Positions 24,848 through 33,439 of a stretch of 64,000 nucleotides of DNA are shown in pieces. Source of the stretch: Cellulomonas sp. NS3. GTDB taxonomy: Bacteria > Actinomycetota > Actinomycetes > Actinomycetales > Cellulomonadaceae. How positions within the stretch are numbered: the first letter of the stretch is position 1; the number at the start of each line of letters is the position of its first letter. The notes below the pieces were generated by a model, which was given only the letters and a program-made list of their open reading frames with translations, did no database searches and was not told where the DNA came from. A program made the position numbers and the translations under genes. The stretch lies in contig NZ_CP103289.1 in assembly GCF_024757985.1 (NCBI RefSeq), positions 4,526,001 to 4,590,000 of the forward strand, in the 5' to 3' direction.

Positions 24848-27010
24848 TCAGTCGCTCGCCAGCACGACGAGCCGCTGGGTCGCTCGGGTCATCGCGACGT
24901 AGCGGTCGACGGTGCCCGCGATCCCCGTGTCCCCCGCTCCCCACACCTCGGGGTCCACGAGCACGACCAGGTCGAACTCGAGCCCCTTGGTCAGCTCGGG
25001 GGGCAGCGAGCGCACCCGGTCCCGCGCACGGAAGCCCGGGTCGCCGACGACGACCGCGACGCCCTCGTCGTGCTGCGCGAGCCACGCGCCGAGGATCGCG
25101 TCACGCTCCGAGACGTGCGCGTGGAGCACGGGGACGCCGGACCGGCGCACTGCCGTCGGCACGTTCGCATCGGGCAGCACCGACCGGATGACCGGCTCCG
25201 CGGCCGCCATGACCTCCTCGGGCGTCCGGTACCCGATCGTCAGCGACGCGACCACGACGTGCGTGAGCCCGACGCGCGCGAGCCGCTCGGTCCACGGCTC
25301 GGTGAACCCGTGCCGGGCCTGCGCGCGGTCCCCGACGATCGTGAGGCTGCGCGACGGGCAGCGCGCGAGCAGCATCCGCCACTCGGCGTCGGTGAGCTCC
25401 TGCGCCTCGTCGACGACGACGTGCGCGAACGGCCCGGCGAGCAGGTCCGGGTCGGAGCGCCGCGGGGTCTCCGGGTCGACGAGCGCGTCCTGCAGGTCCT
25501 GCCCGCGCAGCATCGACATGAGCTGCAGCTCGGAGTCGTCGGTCTCGACGAGGTGCGCGACGACGTCGGCCATCCGCTCGCGCTCGGCGGCGACGGTCGC
25601 CTGGTGACGCGCACGTCGACGGGACGCCTCGGGGTCGCCGAGCCGCCGGCGCGCGGCGTCGAGGAGCGGGAGGTCGGCCACGGTCCACGCCTGGGCGTCC
25701 GGGCGCTGGAGCGCCGCGACCTCGTCCGGTTCGAGCCACGGCGCGCACAGCCGCAGGTATGCGGGCACCGACCACAGGTCGCCGACGACGTCGGTGGGCT
25801 CCAGCAGCGGCCAGGCGCGGCCGAACGCGCGCACGAGGTCCGGGTCTCGCGCGAGCGCCCGGCGCAGGAGCCCGGCGTCCACGTCGTCGTCGTCGCGGTG
25901 CTTGTCGACGAGGATCCCCAGCAGCGCGTCCCAGACCTCGTCGCGGGCCTCGTTGTGCGGGGTGCCCGGTTCCGCCGCGTCGAACGCCTCGGACCAGTCG
26001 TCGGGCCCGAGCCGCACGTCGGCCCAGTCGGTCTCGACGGTCGTGCCCGTGGTCGGCGGCCGCTCGTAGAACGCGACGGCCCGGTCGACCGCGTCGACCA
26101 TGCCCGCCGACGACTTCAGCCGCGCGACCTCCGGGTCCGCCTCCGGCCCGGCCGTCGCCCCCTCCGGGACGAGGTCGCGCAGCGTGCACGTCTGCACGCC
26201 CTCCTCCCCCAGGCTCGGCAGCACGTCGCCGACGTACGCGAGGTACCGCTCGTGCGGACCGACGAACAGCACGCCGCCACGCCGGTGCCCGAGCCGCGGG
26301 TCGGAGGACAGCAGGTACGCCGTCCGGTGCAGCGCGACGACCGTCTTGCCCGTGCCCGGACCGCCGTCGACCACGAGCGCGCCCCGAGACCCCGCCCTCA
26401 CGATCGCGTCCTGGTCGGCCTGGATCGTCGCGAGGACGTCGCGCATCCGCGGCGAGCGGCTCGCGCCGAGGCTCGCGACGAACGCCGACTGGTCGTCGAG
26501 CGCCGCGTGCCCCTCGAGCCCGTCCGGGGCGAAGACCTCGTCCCAGTAGTCGCTGATCCGCCCGCCCGTCCAGCGGTACCGCCGCCGGCTCGTGAGACCC
26601 ATCGGGTCGGCGTGCGTCGCCCCGAAGAACGGCTCGGCCGCCGAGGAGCGCCAGTCGACGAGCAGCCGGCGCCCGTCCGCGTCCGTGAGGCCCGCGCGTC
26701 CGACGTAGACCGGCTCGGACCCGTCGGCGGGGACGGTGCGCCCGAGGCAGAGGTCGAGCCCGAACCGCTGCAGCAGGCGCAGGCGCGCGGTCAGGCGATG
26801 GATCTCCTGGTCGCGCTCGAGCGCCGCCGTGCCGCTGACGCCGGGTGCCCGGCGGGCGTCGTCGAGCCGCCTCGAGAGCTCGGCGACCTGCTGCTCGAGG
26901 GCCGCGGCGACGGCCGTGAGGTGCTGCTCGTCGGCCGCCGTCAGGGCCGGGTCCGCCTTCGCGGTCAGGTGGTCGGGGAGGTCGAAGGCGCTGGTCGTCA
27001 CGGGGAGCAT
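24848..27010 (-). CDS. helR: HelR-type RNA polymerase recycling ATPase (rifamycin protection)
   Basis: The protein has 720 residues and belongs to the UvrD/HelD-like helicases. An N-terminal coiled coil (residues ~20-80, ALEQQVAELSRRLDDA) inserts into the RNA polymerase secondary channel in HelD-type proteins. Walker A is GGPGTGKT (216-223), and later motifs are VVDEAQELTDAEW (Walker B), IVGDRAQARHG and the C-terminal VAMTRATQRL. HelR removes stalled RNA polymerase and displaces rifamycins. ATG 27010 follows GGGCGGAC. The palindrome at 27064-27085 matches the rifamycin-associated element, which supports this identity over a repair helicase. Confidence 0.88.
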   Translation of the reverse strand: MLPVTTSAFDLPDHLTAKADPALTAADEQHLTAVAAALEQQVAELSRRLDDARRAPGVSGTAALERDQEIHRLTARLRLLQRFGLDLCLGRTVPADGSEPVYVGRAGLTDADGRRLLVDWRSSAAEPFFGATHADPMGLTSRRRYRWTGGRISDYWDEVFAPDGLEGHAALDDQSAFVASLGASRSPRMRDVLATIQADQDAIVRAGSRGALVVDGGPGTGKTVVALHRTAYLLSSDPRLGHRRGGVLFVGPHERYLAYVGDVLPSLGEEGVQTCTLRDLVPEGATAGPEADPEVARLKSSAGMVDAVDRAVAFYERPPTTGTTVETDWADVRLGPDDWSEAFDAAEPGTPHNEARDEVWDALLGILVDKHRDDDDVDAGLLRRALARDPDLVRAFGRAWPLLEPTDVVGDLWSVPAYLRLCAPWLEPDEVAALQRPDAQAWTVADLPLLDAARRRLGDPEASRRRARHQATVAAERERMADVVAHLVETDDSELQLMSMLRGQDLQDALVDPETPRRSDPDLLAGPFAHVVVDEAQELTDAEWRMLLARCPSRSLTIVGDRAQARHGFTEPWTERLARVGLTHVVVASLTIGYRTPEEVMAAAEPVIRSVLPDANVPTAVRRSGVPVLHAHVSERDAILGAWLAQHDEGVAVVVGDPGFRARDRVRSLPPELTKGLEFDLVVLVDPEVWGAGDTGIAGTVDRYVAMTRATQRLVVLASD

Positions 27011-27063
27011 GTGTCCGCCCATCTGCGTCGGGACTGCCTGGGCCGGCGATTCTGCGCCCCGAC

Positions 27064-27085
27064 GGGGGTCTTGCCACAAGCCCCC
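27064..27085 (-). promoter_or_regulatory. Rifamycin-associated element (RAE)-like palindrome
   Basis: On the minus strand the site reads GGGGG, CTTG, spacer TGG, CAAG, an unpaired A, then CCCCC. This is the layout I recall for the RAE found before rifamycin-inactivation genes and helR in actinobacteria (GGGG-CTTG, 3 nt, CAAG, 1 nt, CCCC). It lies 54 bp before helR. Confidence 0.75.
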
Positions 27086-27091
27086 GGGTGG

Positions 27092-27097
27092 TTTATA
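27092..27097 (-). promoter_or_regulatory. Probable -10 box TATAAA of helR
   Basis: TATAAA on the minus strand lies just upstream of the RAE, in an AT-rich patch rare in this window. The RAE would then cover the transcription start. A -35 box is not obvious. Confidence 0.45.
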
Positions 27098-27208
27098 GGT
27101 TGAGAGTGGCGGGAGGCGGCGGACGCCTGCGCCCCCGTCGATCCCGCCGAGGCGCAGCCCCACGGCGCCGGGTCCTGAGACCGTCCGTGGGCGTGATCGG
27201 ATGGACCC

Positions 27209-27574
27209 GTGACCGCACGCGATCAGACCCTCGCCCGCCGCGCCTTCACCACCGTCGCCGTCGTCGAGGCGGTGACCTGGACCGGCCTCCTCGTCGGGAT
27301 GTTCCTCAAGTACGTCACCGAGACGACCGAGGCCGGCGTGTGGCTCTTCGGCCGCCTGCACGGCGCCGCGTTCCTCGTCTACTGCGTGACGACGCTCGTC
27401 GCCGCGCGGGTGCTGCGGTGGTCGTGGCTCGTGACCCTGCTCGCGCTCGCCGCGAGCGTCCCGCCGCTGACGACGCTGCTGTTCGAGGTCGTCGCGCGCA
27501 GGCGAGGGCTGCTCGGCGCGCCGCGGCCGAGGACGGAGGACGCGCAGCCCGTACCCGCGCAGGTCGGACGGTGA
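27209..27574 (+). CDS. DUF3817 integral membrane protein
   Basis: The protein has 121 residues with three membrane helices: FTTVAVVEAVTWTGLLVGMFLKY, LHGAAFLVYCVTTLVAARVL and WLVTLLALAASVPPLTTLLFE. The conserved EAVTWTGLL, LHG and PPLTTLLFE motifs identify DUF3817 (YdzA-like), of unknown function. GTG 27209 gives a normal N-terminus. The Arg/Pro-rich tail is cytoplasmic. It is convergent to the hypothetical gene at 27608. Confidence 0.85.
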   Translation: MTARDQTLARRAFTTVAVVEAVTWTGLLVGMFLKYVTETTEAGVWLFGRLHGAAFLVYCVTTLVAARVLRWSWLVTLLALAASVPPLTTLLFEVVARRRGLLGAPRPRTEDAQPVPAQVGR

Positions 27575-27607
27575 GGCACGGGCCCCCCGCACCGAGGTGT
27601 GCTGAGA

Positions 27608-28102
27608 TCAGGCGCCGGGCCTGAACCAGCCGTCGACCGTCGCGGCGGACCAGGCGACGAGCTCGGCGCAGCACCTCACGGGGACTCCGGCGCTCTCCGC
27701 GCCCGCGGCGAGGCGGTCGACGGCGTCGTCCAGGTCACGCGTCCCTGGCGGCGGCCGCAGCAGCCAGAGCCGACCGGGCGGCCGTGCAGGGACGCCGGCG
27801 TCGGCCAGGAGCGAGGCGACGACACCCTCCACCTCCGCGTGGTCCCACGCCGACCAGGGGATCTCCGGGCCCGGAACTCCGTCGCACACCGTCCGGACGA
27901 CGCGCACGGACCGGTCGGGCACCCAGGCGCGCTGCCGCGCCGGCCACACCGCCGGGAGGAAGCACCACAGCGGCGCGTCGGGCGCCAGGTGCCAGCCCTG
28001 CGCGCGGGCGGCGGCGACCGACGGCAGGCGCTCGGGCGGCAGCGGCTCCGCCGGCCACGGGTCACGCAGCAGGCCGTCCTCGCCACCCCAGTCGCCGACC
28101 AC
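27608..28102 (-). CDS. Hypothetical protein, Trp- and Pro-rich
   Basis: The protein has 164 residues, soluble, without a known motif. It begins VVGDWGGEDGLLRDPWPAEPLPPERL and contains many Trp (WHLAPDAPLWCFLP, IPWSAWDHAEVEGVV) and a helical end (DLDDAVDRLAAGAESAG). Host codon use and the lack of a better frame on the other strand support coding. GTG 28102 is the likely start. No neighbour suggests a role. Confidence 0.6.
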   Translation of the reverse strand: MVGDWGGEDGLLRDPWPAEPLPPERLPSVAAARAQGWHLAPDAPLWCFLPAVWPARQRAWVPDRSVRVVRTVCDGVPGPEIPWSAWDHAEVEGVVASLLADAGVPARPPGRLWLLRPPPGTRDLDDAVDRLAAGAESAGVPVRCCAELVAWSAATVDGWFRPGA

Positions 28103-28315
28103 CCGACGAGTCTGACAGCGACGCCGTGCCCTCCGGCGGTGGACGCGGCGCGCGCCCCGGCCCGCGTCGGCCAGGTCCGGAGCGGGCGAGCCGAGCGGTG
28201 AGCCAGAGCGGCGAACAGGCGCAGCGGGCTGCGTCCGCGAGCGGACGCCCGGCTACGCTCGACCGACGAGCGGGCCGCTGACGGCAGCGGCCCGGTGACC
28301 CGGCGAGGAGGACAC

Positions 28316-28669
28316 GTGCGCGCGGCAGCCCCGGTGCAGGCCCGGCTCACGCGCGCCGCCGCGTCCCCGACGGTCCTGTGGGTTCTCGCCGTCGCCTCCG
28401 CGTTCGTCGCGACCGCGAGCGCGTCGCCGTCGCAGGTCTCGCTGACCGCCGCGCTGGGCCTGCTGGCTGCCGCGACGCTGGCCTCGATGGTGCCGCTGCT
28501 GCGAGCCGTCGTCGCCCGGGTGGCGGCCGTCGTCCTGCTCGTCCTGACCGCGCGGCACCGTCCGCCGCGCGCACCCCGGCCGGCGCCGCTGCGCCAGCAG
28601 GACCCGGCGACACCGGGCCGTCCGCGGCCGCGGGCACCGGGGGCGACGCTGCTCCCGCGGGCCGCCTGA
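28316..28669 (+). CDS. DUF6412-like small membrane protein before yidC
   Basis: The protein has 117 residues with two or three membrane helices (TVLWVLAVASAFVATASA, SLTAALGLLAAATLASMVPLLR, VVARVAAVVLLVLT) and an Arg/Pro-rich tail. The perfect ribosome binding site AGGAGG lies 5 bp before GTG 28316, and TACGCT upstream may be the -10 box. Similar small proteins precede a second yidC gene in related actinobacteria, so a shared role in membrane protein insertion is plausible; this is inferred from context only. Confidence 0.72.
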   Translation: MRAAAPVQARLTRAAASPTVLWVLAVASAFVATASASPSQVSLTAALGLLAAATLASMVPLLRAVVARVAAVVLLVLTARHRPPRAPRPAPLRQQDPATPGRPRPRAPGATLLPRAA

Positions 28670-28760
28670 CGTCACGCGCCGGACCTGAGGGTCCGCGCGG
28701 CGCACCGGGCGTGGTGCGGGAGCGATCGCCTCCCACCCCACCTCTCGCCTGGAGTCCCCC

Positions 28761-29624
28761 GTGCCCGTCGTCGATGCCGTCCTGTCCGCCTTCTCGACCC
28801 TCGTCCACCCGCTGCAGCTGCTCGTCGCGTGGCTGCTCGCGGGCTTCCACCACCTCGGCGCCGCCGCCGGGCTCGACCCCGCCGGGGGCCCCGCCTGGGC
28901 GCTGGCGATCGTGGGGCTCGTCGTGGTCGTGCGCCTCGCGCTCGTGCCCCTCGTCGTGGTGCAGGTCCGCGCCCTGCGCGGCGTGCAGGCGATCCAGCCC
29001 GAGCTGCGCCGGCTCCGCGACCGGTACGTGGGCCGGACCGACGCCGCGAGCCGTCAGGCGCTCCAGCGCGAGCAGGCCGAGCTGATGCGCACCTCGGGGG
29101 CGAACCCGCTGCTGGGCTGCCTGCCCGCGCTCGTCCAGGCGCCCGTGCTGTTCGCGCTGTTCGCGACCGTCCAGGGGCTGAGCCGGCACGAGCCGGTCGG
29201 TGCGCTGACGGGTGCGCTCGTGCGCCAGGCCGACGCCGCGACCGTGCTCGGCGCGCCGCTCTCGGGGGTCCTGTGGGGGTCGGGGCACGGGCCGACGATC
29301 GCCGTCACCGCGGCGATGATCGTCCTGATGGGGCTGACGCAGCTCGTCACGCAGCGGATCACCGCGACGAGGAACACCTCCCCGGCGTCGCTCGAGGGCA
29401 ACCCGCTCGCCCGGCAGCAGCAGACCGTCCTGCTGTGGGTCCTGCCGGTGCTCGTCGCGGTGCCCGGGCTGCACGTGCCGGTCGGCGTGCTCCTGTACTG
29501 GCTCACCAGCACGGTGTGGTCGCTCGGGCAGCAGCTCGTGGTCCTGCGCGTCCTGCCGAACCCGGGCTCCGCGGCCGACCGTGCGCGCACCGAGCGGCTC
29601 GCGCGGCGGGCGGCGCGCGGCTGA
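28761..29624 (+). CDS. YidC/Oxa1 family membrane protein insertase (second-type)
   Basis: The protein has 287 residues with five membrane helices. Oxa1 hallmarks are VVRLALVPLVVVQVRALRG after helix 1, then the cytoplasmic IQPELRRLRDRYVGR, NPLLGCLPALVQAPVLFALF, and PVGVLLYWLTSTVWSLGQQ near the end. It inserts membrane proteins with or without SecYEG. It is shorter than the main actinobacterial YidC next to rpmH/rnpA, and its context is different, so it is likely a paralogue. GTG 28761 starts 91 bp after the small membrane protein gene. Confidence 0.9.
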   Translation: MPVVDAVLSAFSTLVHPLQLLVAWLLAGFHHLGAAAGLDPAGGPAWALAIVGLVVVVRLALVPLVVVQVRALRGVQAIQPELRRLRDRYVGRTDAASRQALQREQAELMRTSGANPLLGCLPALVQAPVLFALFATVQGLSRHEPVGALTGALVRQADAATVLGAPLSGVLWGSGHGPTIAVTAAMIVLMGLTQLVTQRITATRNTSPASLEGNPLARQQQTVLLWVLPVLVAVPGLHVPVGVLLYWLTSTVWSLGQQLVVLRVLPNPGSAADRARTERLARRAARG

Positions 29625-29845
29625 GTCGCTCGGGGCGGTCCGTCGTCCCGGCGCGCGCACGGCACCGTCGGCCGTGCGGCCCGGGGCGGTGCGCGGCACC
29701 CGGCACGGCAGCACCGTCCTGGGGCCGTGGGCCGGGGTCGGCCCAGGCCTCGACACGACCGCGGCATCGTGGGCACGCTGGGGGGCGGCGGCGCCGGTGA
29801 ACGGCGAGGCCGGTGGGTGGTCGAGCCGCTGTCGGCCACATTTCC

Positions 29846-29890
29846 GCACGACCGTGCTGTTATTTTCGGACGATCGTGCTATTTTCGCGG
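29846..29890 (+). promoter_or_regulatory. Direct-repeat operator and leaderless promoter of the TetR gene
   Basis: Two copies of CGA(C/T)CGTGCT followed by an AT-rich ATTTTCG lie about 22 bp apart; the first contains the dyad GCACG-AC-CGTGC. TATTTT (29880-29885) ends 6 bp before ATG 29892, giving a leaderless mRNA with its operator over the promoter. Confidence 0.55.
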
Positions 29891-29891
29891 G

Positions 29892-30590
29892 ATGACGACG
29901 ACCGCCCTGCCCAAGGGACGCCGCACCCGGGACGCCGTGCTCACGCGCGGCGTCGAGCTCGCGTGCCGCGTCGGGCTCGGCGGGCTCACCATCGGCGGGC
30001 TGGCCGACGAGGTCGGGATGTCGAAGAGCGGGATGTACGCGCACTTCGGCTCGAAGCAGGCGCTGCAGCTCGCGGTGCTCGACGCGGCCGCCGAGGAGTT
30101 CGCGACGACCGTGATCGTGCCCGCGCTGCGGGCCCCGCGCGGCGTGCCGCGGGTCCGCGCGCTCGCCGAGCTGTGGATCCGGTGCGGGCTCGAGCGCCAG
30201 CCCGGCGGGTGCCTGTTCGTCAAGGCCAGCACCGAGCTCGACGAGCAGGACGGCCCGGTCCGCGACCGGCTGCGTGAGCAGCACCAGCAGCTCGCGCAGA
30301 GCATCGCGCGCATGGTCGCGGGCGGGGTGACCGAGGGGCAGCTGCGCCCCGACACGGACGCCGAGCAGTTCGCGACCGACCTGCACGGCGTGATGCTCGC
30401 GATGTACCACGGCTACCGGCTGCTCTCCGACCCCGCCGCCGAGCGCCACGCCCGCACCGCGATCGACCGCCTGCTCGACGCCGCGCGCGCGGAGTCGGCT
30501 CGCGGCAACGCCGACGCGTCGTCCGGAGCCCGCGGCGGGGGTGCTCCCGCAGCCGCCGCCGCGGATCCCGCGGTCACCGCCTCCGCATGA
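29892..30590 (+). CDS. TetR-family transcriptional regulator
   Basis: The protein has 232 residues. The N-terminal helix-turn-helix is GLGGLTIGGLADEVGMSKSGMYAHFGSKQALQLAVLD. The C-terminal domain (FVKASTELDEQDGPVRDRLREQ, FATDLHGVMLAMYHGYRLL) fits the TetR_C_33-like group that often controls hydrolase or transport genes. The last 30 residues are Ala/Gly-rich and disordered. The start has no ribosome binding site; it is leaderless. The next gene (alpha/beta hydrolase) follows after 37 bp and is probably co-transcribed and the main target. Confidence 0.92.
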   Translation: MTTTALPKGRRTRDAVLTRGVELACRVGLGGLTIGGLADEVGMSKSGMYAHFGSKQALQLAVLDAAAEEFATTVIVPALRAPRGVPRVRALAELWIRCGLERQPGGCLFVKASTELDEQDGPVRDRLREQHQQLAQSIARMVAGGVTEGQLRPDTDAEQFATDLHGVMLAMYHGYRLLSDPAAERHARTAIDRLLDAARAESARGNADASSGARGGGAPAAAAADPAVTASA

Positions 30591-30627
30591 CCTCCCGCAC
30601 CGTCCCCACCCGAGAGCAGGCCGCCGC

Positions 30628-31608
30628 ATGAGCGCCGTCGACACGTCCACCCGGACGACCTCCACCCCGGCCCCCGGGCCCCGCACGAGCACCGCCCGCG
30701 CGACCCGTCGCCGGCTCGCCGCCCGGGCCCGGCTCGCGTACGTCCGCGGCCGGCTGCGCGTGCTGGGCGTCGTCGCACCCCGCCGCGCCGGTGCCGAGGC
30801 GTTCGCGCTCTGGTGCACGCTCCCCGGCGGCACCGGACGCCGCAAGGACGTCCGGCCGTACGCCGGCGAGCTCGTCGAGCTGCCCGCCCCGCGCGGGGGC
30901 CGTGTCGTCGCCGAGTCGTGGGGGTCCGGGCCCGTCGTCTACCTGGTGCACGGCTGGGGCGGCTGGCGCGGGCAGCTCGGGGCGTTCGTCGCGCCGCTCG
31001 TCGACGCCGGCTACCGCGTCGTCGCCTTCGACGCACCGGGCCACGGCGACTCCGACCCGAGCGTGCTCGGCCCCCGGCGCGGGACGCTCGTCGAGGTCAT
31101 GGAGGCGCTCGAGGTCGTCGGCGCGCACTTCGGGGACTCGGTGGCGGTCGTCGCGCACTCGATGGGGACGACCGCTGCGTCGAAGGTGCTGAGCGCCGGT
31201 CCGCTGCGCACCGAGCGTCTCGTGCTGATCGCGCCCAACCACGACTTCGCCGAGATCCTCGCGGACTTCGACCGCATGCTCCGGCTCTCCCCGCGCGTCC
31301 AGGGTCTGCTGCGGGCGGCGCTCGAGGACTTCGTCGGGCACGCGCTCAGCGACTTCGACCTCGCACCGCTGGGCGCCGACGGGCAGCTCCCGCAGACCCT
31401 CGTCGTGCACGACCGGCGCGACAAGGAGACCCCGTTCGCGGTCGGTCACCGCGTCGCCGAGTCGTGGCCGACCGCGACGCTCGTCGCGACCGACGGGCTC
31501 GGCCACCAGCGGATCCTGCGGGACGAGGCGACGATCGGGCTCATCGTGCGCGACATCGCGGCGCGGCCGTCGACGACCTTGAGCCCGTCGGGCACGGGGC
31601 AGGCCTGA
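30628..31608 (+). CDS. Alpha/beta hydrolase
   Basis: The protein has 326 residues. The oxyanion-hole region is LVHGWGGWRGQLGAF, the nucleophile elbow is AHSMG (S178), the acid lies in LVVHDRRDKETPF and the His in GLGHQRILRD. A disordered Ser/Thr/Pro-rich N-terminus and an Arg-rich helix (about 1-45) precede the fold. Substrate unknown; the family includes esterases and lipases. It follows the TetR gene in the same direction. Confidence 0.88.
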   Translation: MSAVDTSTRTTSTPAPGPRTSTARATRRRLAARARLAYVRGRLRVLGVVAPRRAGAEAFALWCTLPGGTGRRKDVRPYAGELVELPAPRGGRVVAESWGSGPVVYLVHGWGGWRGQLGAFVAPLVDAGYRVVAFDAPGHGDSDPSVLGPRRGTLVEVMEALEVVGAHFGDSVAVVAHSMGTTAASKVLSAGPLRTERLVLIAPNHDFAEILADFDRMLRLSPRVQGLLRAALEDFVGHALSDFDLAPLGADGQLPQTLVVHDRRDKETPFAVGHRVAESWPTATLVATDGLGHQRILRDEATIGLIVRDIAARPSTTLSPSGTGQA

Positions 31609-31654
31609 GCACCTCCGCCTGACCCGAGCGGGCGCCACCACCACACCCGACGGC

Positions 31655-31691
31655 GGAGCCCGACCGCGGGTTCACCCGCCGGCCGGGCTCC
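31655..31691. terminator. Bidirectional terminator hairpin
   Basis: GGAGCCCG (31655-31662) pairs with CGGGCTCC (31684-31691), with an inner stem GCGGGT/ACCCGC, between the convergent hydrolase and zinc-finger genes. Confidence 0.55.
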
Positions 31692-31697
31692 CGTCCG

Positions 31698-32081
31698 TCA
31701 GCCGAAGTCGAGGATGTCCCCGAGCCAGGACTCCTTCTTCTTCTTGCGGTACGGCTGGTTCCGCGGGTCGCGGCGCGGGTCGTAGTCCCCGCGCTGCCGG
31801 TCGTCGCGGTACCGGTCGTCGCGGTAGCCCTCGCCGGAGGGCCGCGCGTAGCCACCGGACGGGTAGGGGTCGGCCGGGTAGGGCGCCGTCGGGTACGGCT
31901 GCGCGGGCGGTGCGGCCGGTGCCGACGCCGCCGCCGGGCTCGCGAGCTCGGCCGCGCGGTCCAGGATCTTGTCGAGCTCGCCGCGGTCGAGCCACACGCC
32001 GCGACACGACGGGCAGTAGTCGATCTCGACCCCCTGCCGCTCGGACATCACCAGGTCGGCACCGTCGATCGGGCACTTCAT
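31698..32081 (-). CDS. zf-TFIIB family zinc-ribbon protein
   Basis: The protein has 127 residues. The N-terminal 45 residues are a zf-TFIIB domain (MKCPIDGADLVMSERQ, then YCPSCRGVWLDRGELDKIL) binding zinc with Cys residues. A Pro/Tyr/Arg-rich disordered part follows (repeats of YRDDRYRDDR), ending in KKKKESWLGDILDFG. Actinobacterial members are of unknown function; the basic, Tyr-rich tail could bind nucleic acid. GAGGAG lies 7 bp before ATG 32081. Confidence 0.85.
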   Translation of the reverse strand: MKCPIDGADLVMSERQGVEIDYCPSCRGVWLDRGELDKILDRAAELASPAAASAPAAPPAQPYPTAPYPADPYPSGGYARPSGEGYRDDRYRDDRQRGDYDPRRDPRNQPYRKKKKESWLGDILDFG

Positions 32082-32213
32082 CGTGGGCTCCTCGCTCGGT
32101 GGGCGGCCGCTCCGCCTGCCGTCAGGGGGACAACGATCCCGTGGCGCCGATCGTGCCCGGCTCCGCGAGCCGCGCACCTGCGCCCGTCCCGCGCCCGTCC
32201 TGCGCCCGGTCGC

Positions 32214-32219
32214 TACCGT
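32214..32219 (+). promoter_or_regulatory. Leaderless -10 box TACCGT
   Basis: TACCGT ends 6 bp before ATG 32226, and no ribosome binding site is present. Confidence 0.6.
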
Positions 32220-32225
32220 GGCCCG

Positions 32226-33386
32226 ATGGGCCTCGACGTCGACGCCGTGCTCGCCGGGCCGCGCGGCCGGCGGCTGTGCTTCGAGCTCGCACGCGGCACG
32301 CGGCGCCCGGACGGGGTGCCCGAGGTCGACCGTCTGCGTCAGGCCGCGTTCTGGGCCGCGCACGCGCTCGATCCCGGCCGCGGGACGTCGCGCGCGCTCC
32401 TCACCTTGGGCACGGGACCGGTACCCGAGCCGCCCACGTCGACACCCGCGGACGTCGCCCGTCTCGTCGCCGCTCTGCCGCTCGCACCGCTCGGCAGCGA
32501 CGCGCTCCTGGACGCGCTCGCCGACGCGGTCGACAGCGCCCGCTACTGGCAGGAGCCGGACGGCGAGGACGTGCTCGCCGGCACCCCTGAGGTCCGGGCG
32601 GCGCTCCGGCGCGTCGCGGCCCGTGCCGTGACCCACCCCGCGGCCCGGTGGTGGACGACGCCCGTCGACCGGGCCTCCCAGTGGACCGTGACGCCCGAGG
32701 GCGACGCGGTGCCGGGCTCTCCCGCGGACGACGTCGTCCCCCGCCCGCCGGAGGACGTCGCGGTGCCGGGAGCGCCCGGGGGCTGCGCGGTCCGCCGGCT
32801 CGCCCGGTGGCGTGCCGAGACCGTCGAGGGCGAGGCCCGCGCGGCCCGCGAGCGCCCCGCGGACCAACGGGCGTCGTGGAGCGGGGAGTGGTGGTCGACA
32901 CCGCCGCGCGAGCTGACCCGGACCACACGCGCGCTCGATGCCGCCGGTCCCGTGGGTCTCCGGCTCGCGGAGGACGCCGACGGCGCGGACCGGGCCGCGA
33001 CGCAGCGGGTCGACCCTCCGGCGGACGCCGTGGTGCTCGAGCTCGACAGCCCGGAGGCGTGGCTCGACCTGTGCCGGCGCCACCCGCTCGACGTCACCGC
33101 GTCGCGACGCCACGACTGGTACCGGACGACCGGCACGAGCACGCGCTGGGTCCTGCCCGACTGGTCCGCTGTCGCGCGCGAGGTCGACGCCGTCCACCTC
33201 ACCGTCGGCGGTTACCTCTCCACCGCGGGCCGCGCTCTGCCGCTCGGCGACGGACGCGCCAGCACCCTCGCCGGGTGGGACCCCGACTGCACGTACTGGC
33301 TCGTGGACGTCCCCGACCGCGCGCTTCCGCCGGCAGAGGCGTGGGAACGGGACGGGTCAGGGGTCTGGTCGCGCGTGCGGCCGTGA
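32226..33386 (+). CDS. Hypothetical protein, 386 residues
   Basis: No family is recognised. The protein is soluble, rich in Ala, Arg, Pro and Trp. It begins MGLDVDAVLAGPRGRRLCFEL, has an alpha-helical first third (LDALADAVDSARYWQEPD), a variable Pro/Asp-rich middle and a C-terminal part with many Trp (EWWSTPPRELTRTTRAL, TYWLVDVPDRALPP). Repeats of the phrase VPG(S/A)P suggest a linker around 160-185. The leaderless promoter supports the start. It stands alone between divergent neighbours. Confidence 0.72.
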   Translation: MGLDVDAVLAGPRGRRLCFELARGTRRPDGVPEVDRLRQAAFWAAHALDPGRGTSRALLTLGTGPVPEPPTSTPADVARLVAALPLAPLGSDALLDALADAVDSARYWQEPDGEDVLAGTPEVRAALRRVAARAVTHPAARWWTTPVDRASQWTVTPEGDAVPGSPADDVVPRPPEDVAVPGAPGGCAVRRLARWRAETVEGEARAARERPADQRASWSGEWWSTPPRELTRTTRALDAAGPVGLRLAEDADGADRAATQRVDPPADAVVLELDSPEAWLDLCRRHPLDVTASRRHDWYRTTGTSTRWVLPDWSAVAREVDAVHLTVGGYLSTAGRALPLGDGRASTLAGWDPDCTYWLVDVPDRALPPAEAWERDGSGVWSRVRP

Positions 33387-33439
33387 CGTCGTCCGGCGTC
33401 CGGCGTCCGGCGGGTCGTCAGGCGTCCGGCATCCGGGCA

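Noticed and set aside
28103-28315. Gene in the gap before the DUF6412-like gene
   Set aside because: Only GC-driven open frames; a TACGCT promoter box near 28254 is the only plausible element.
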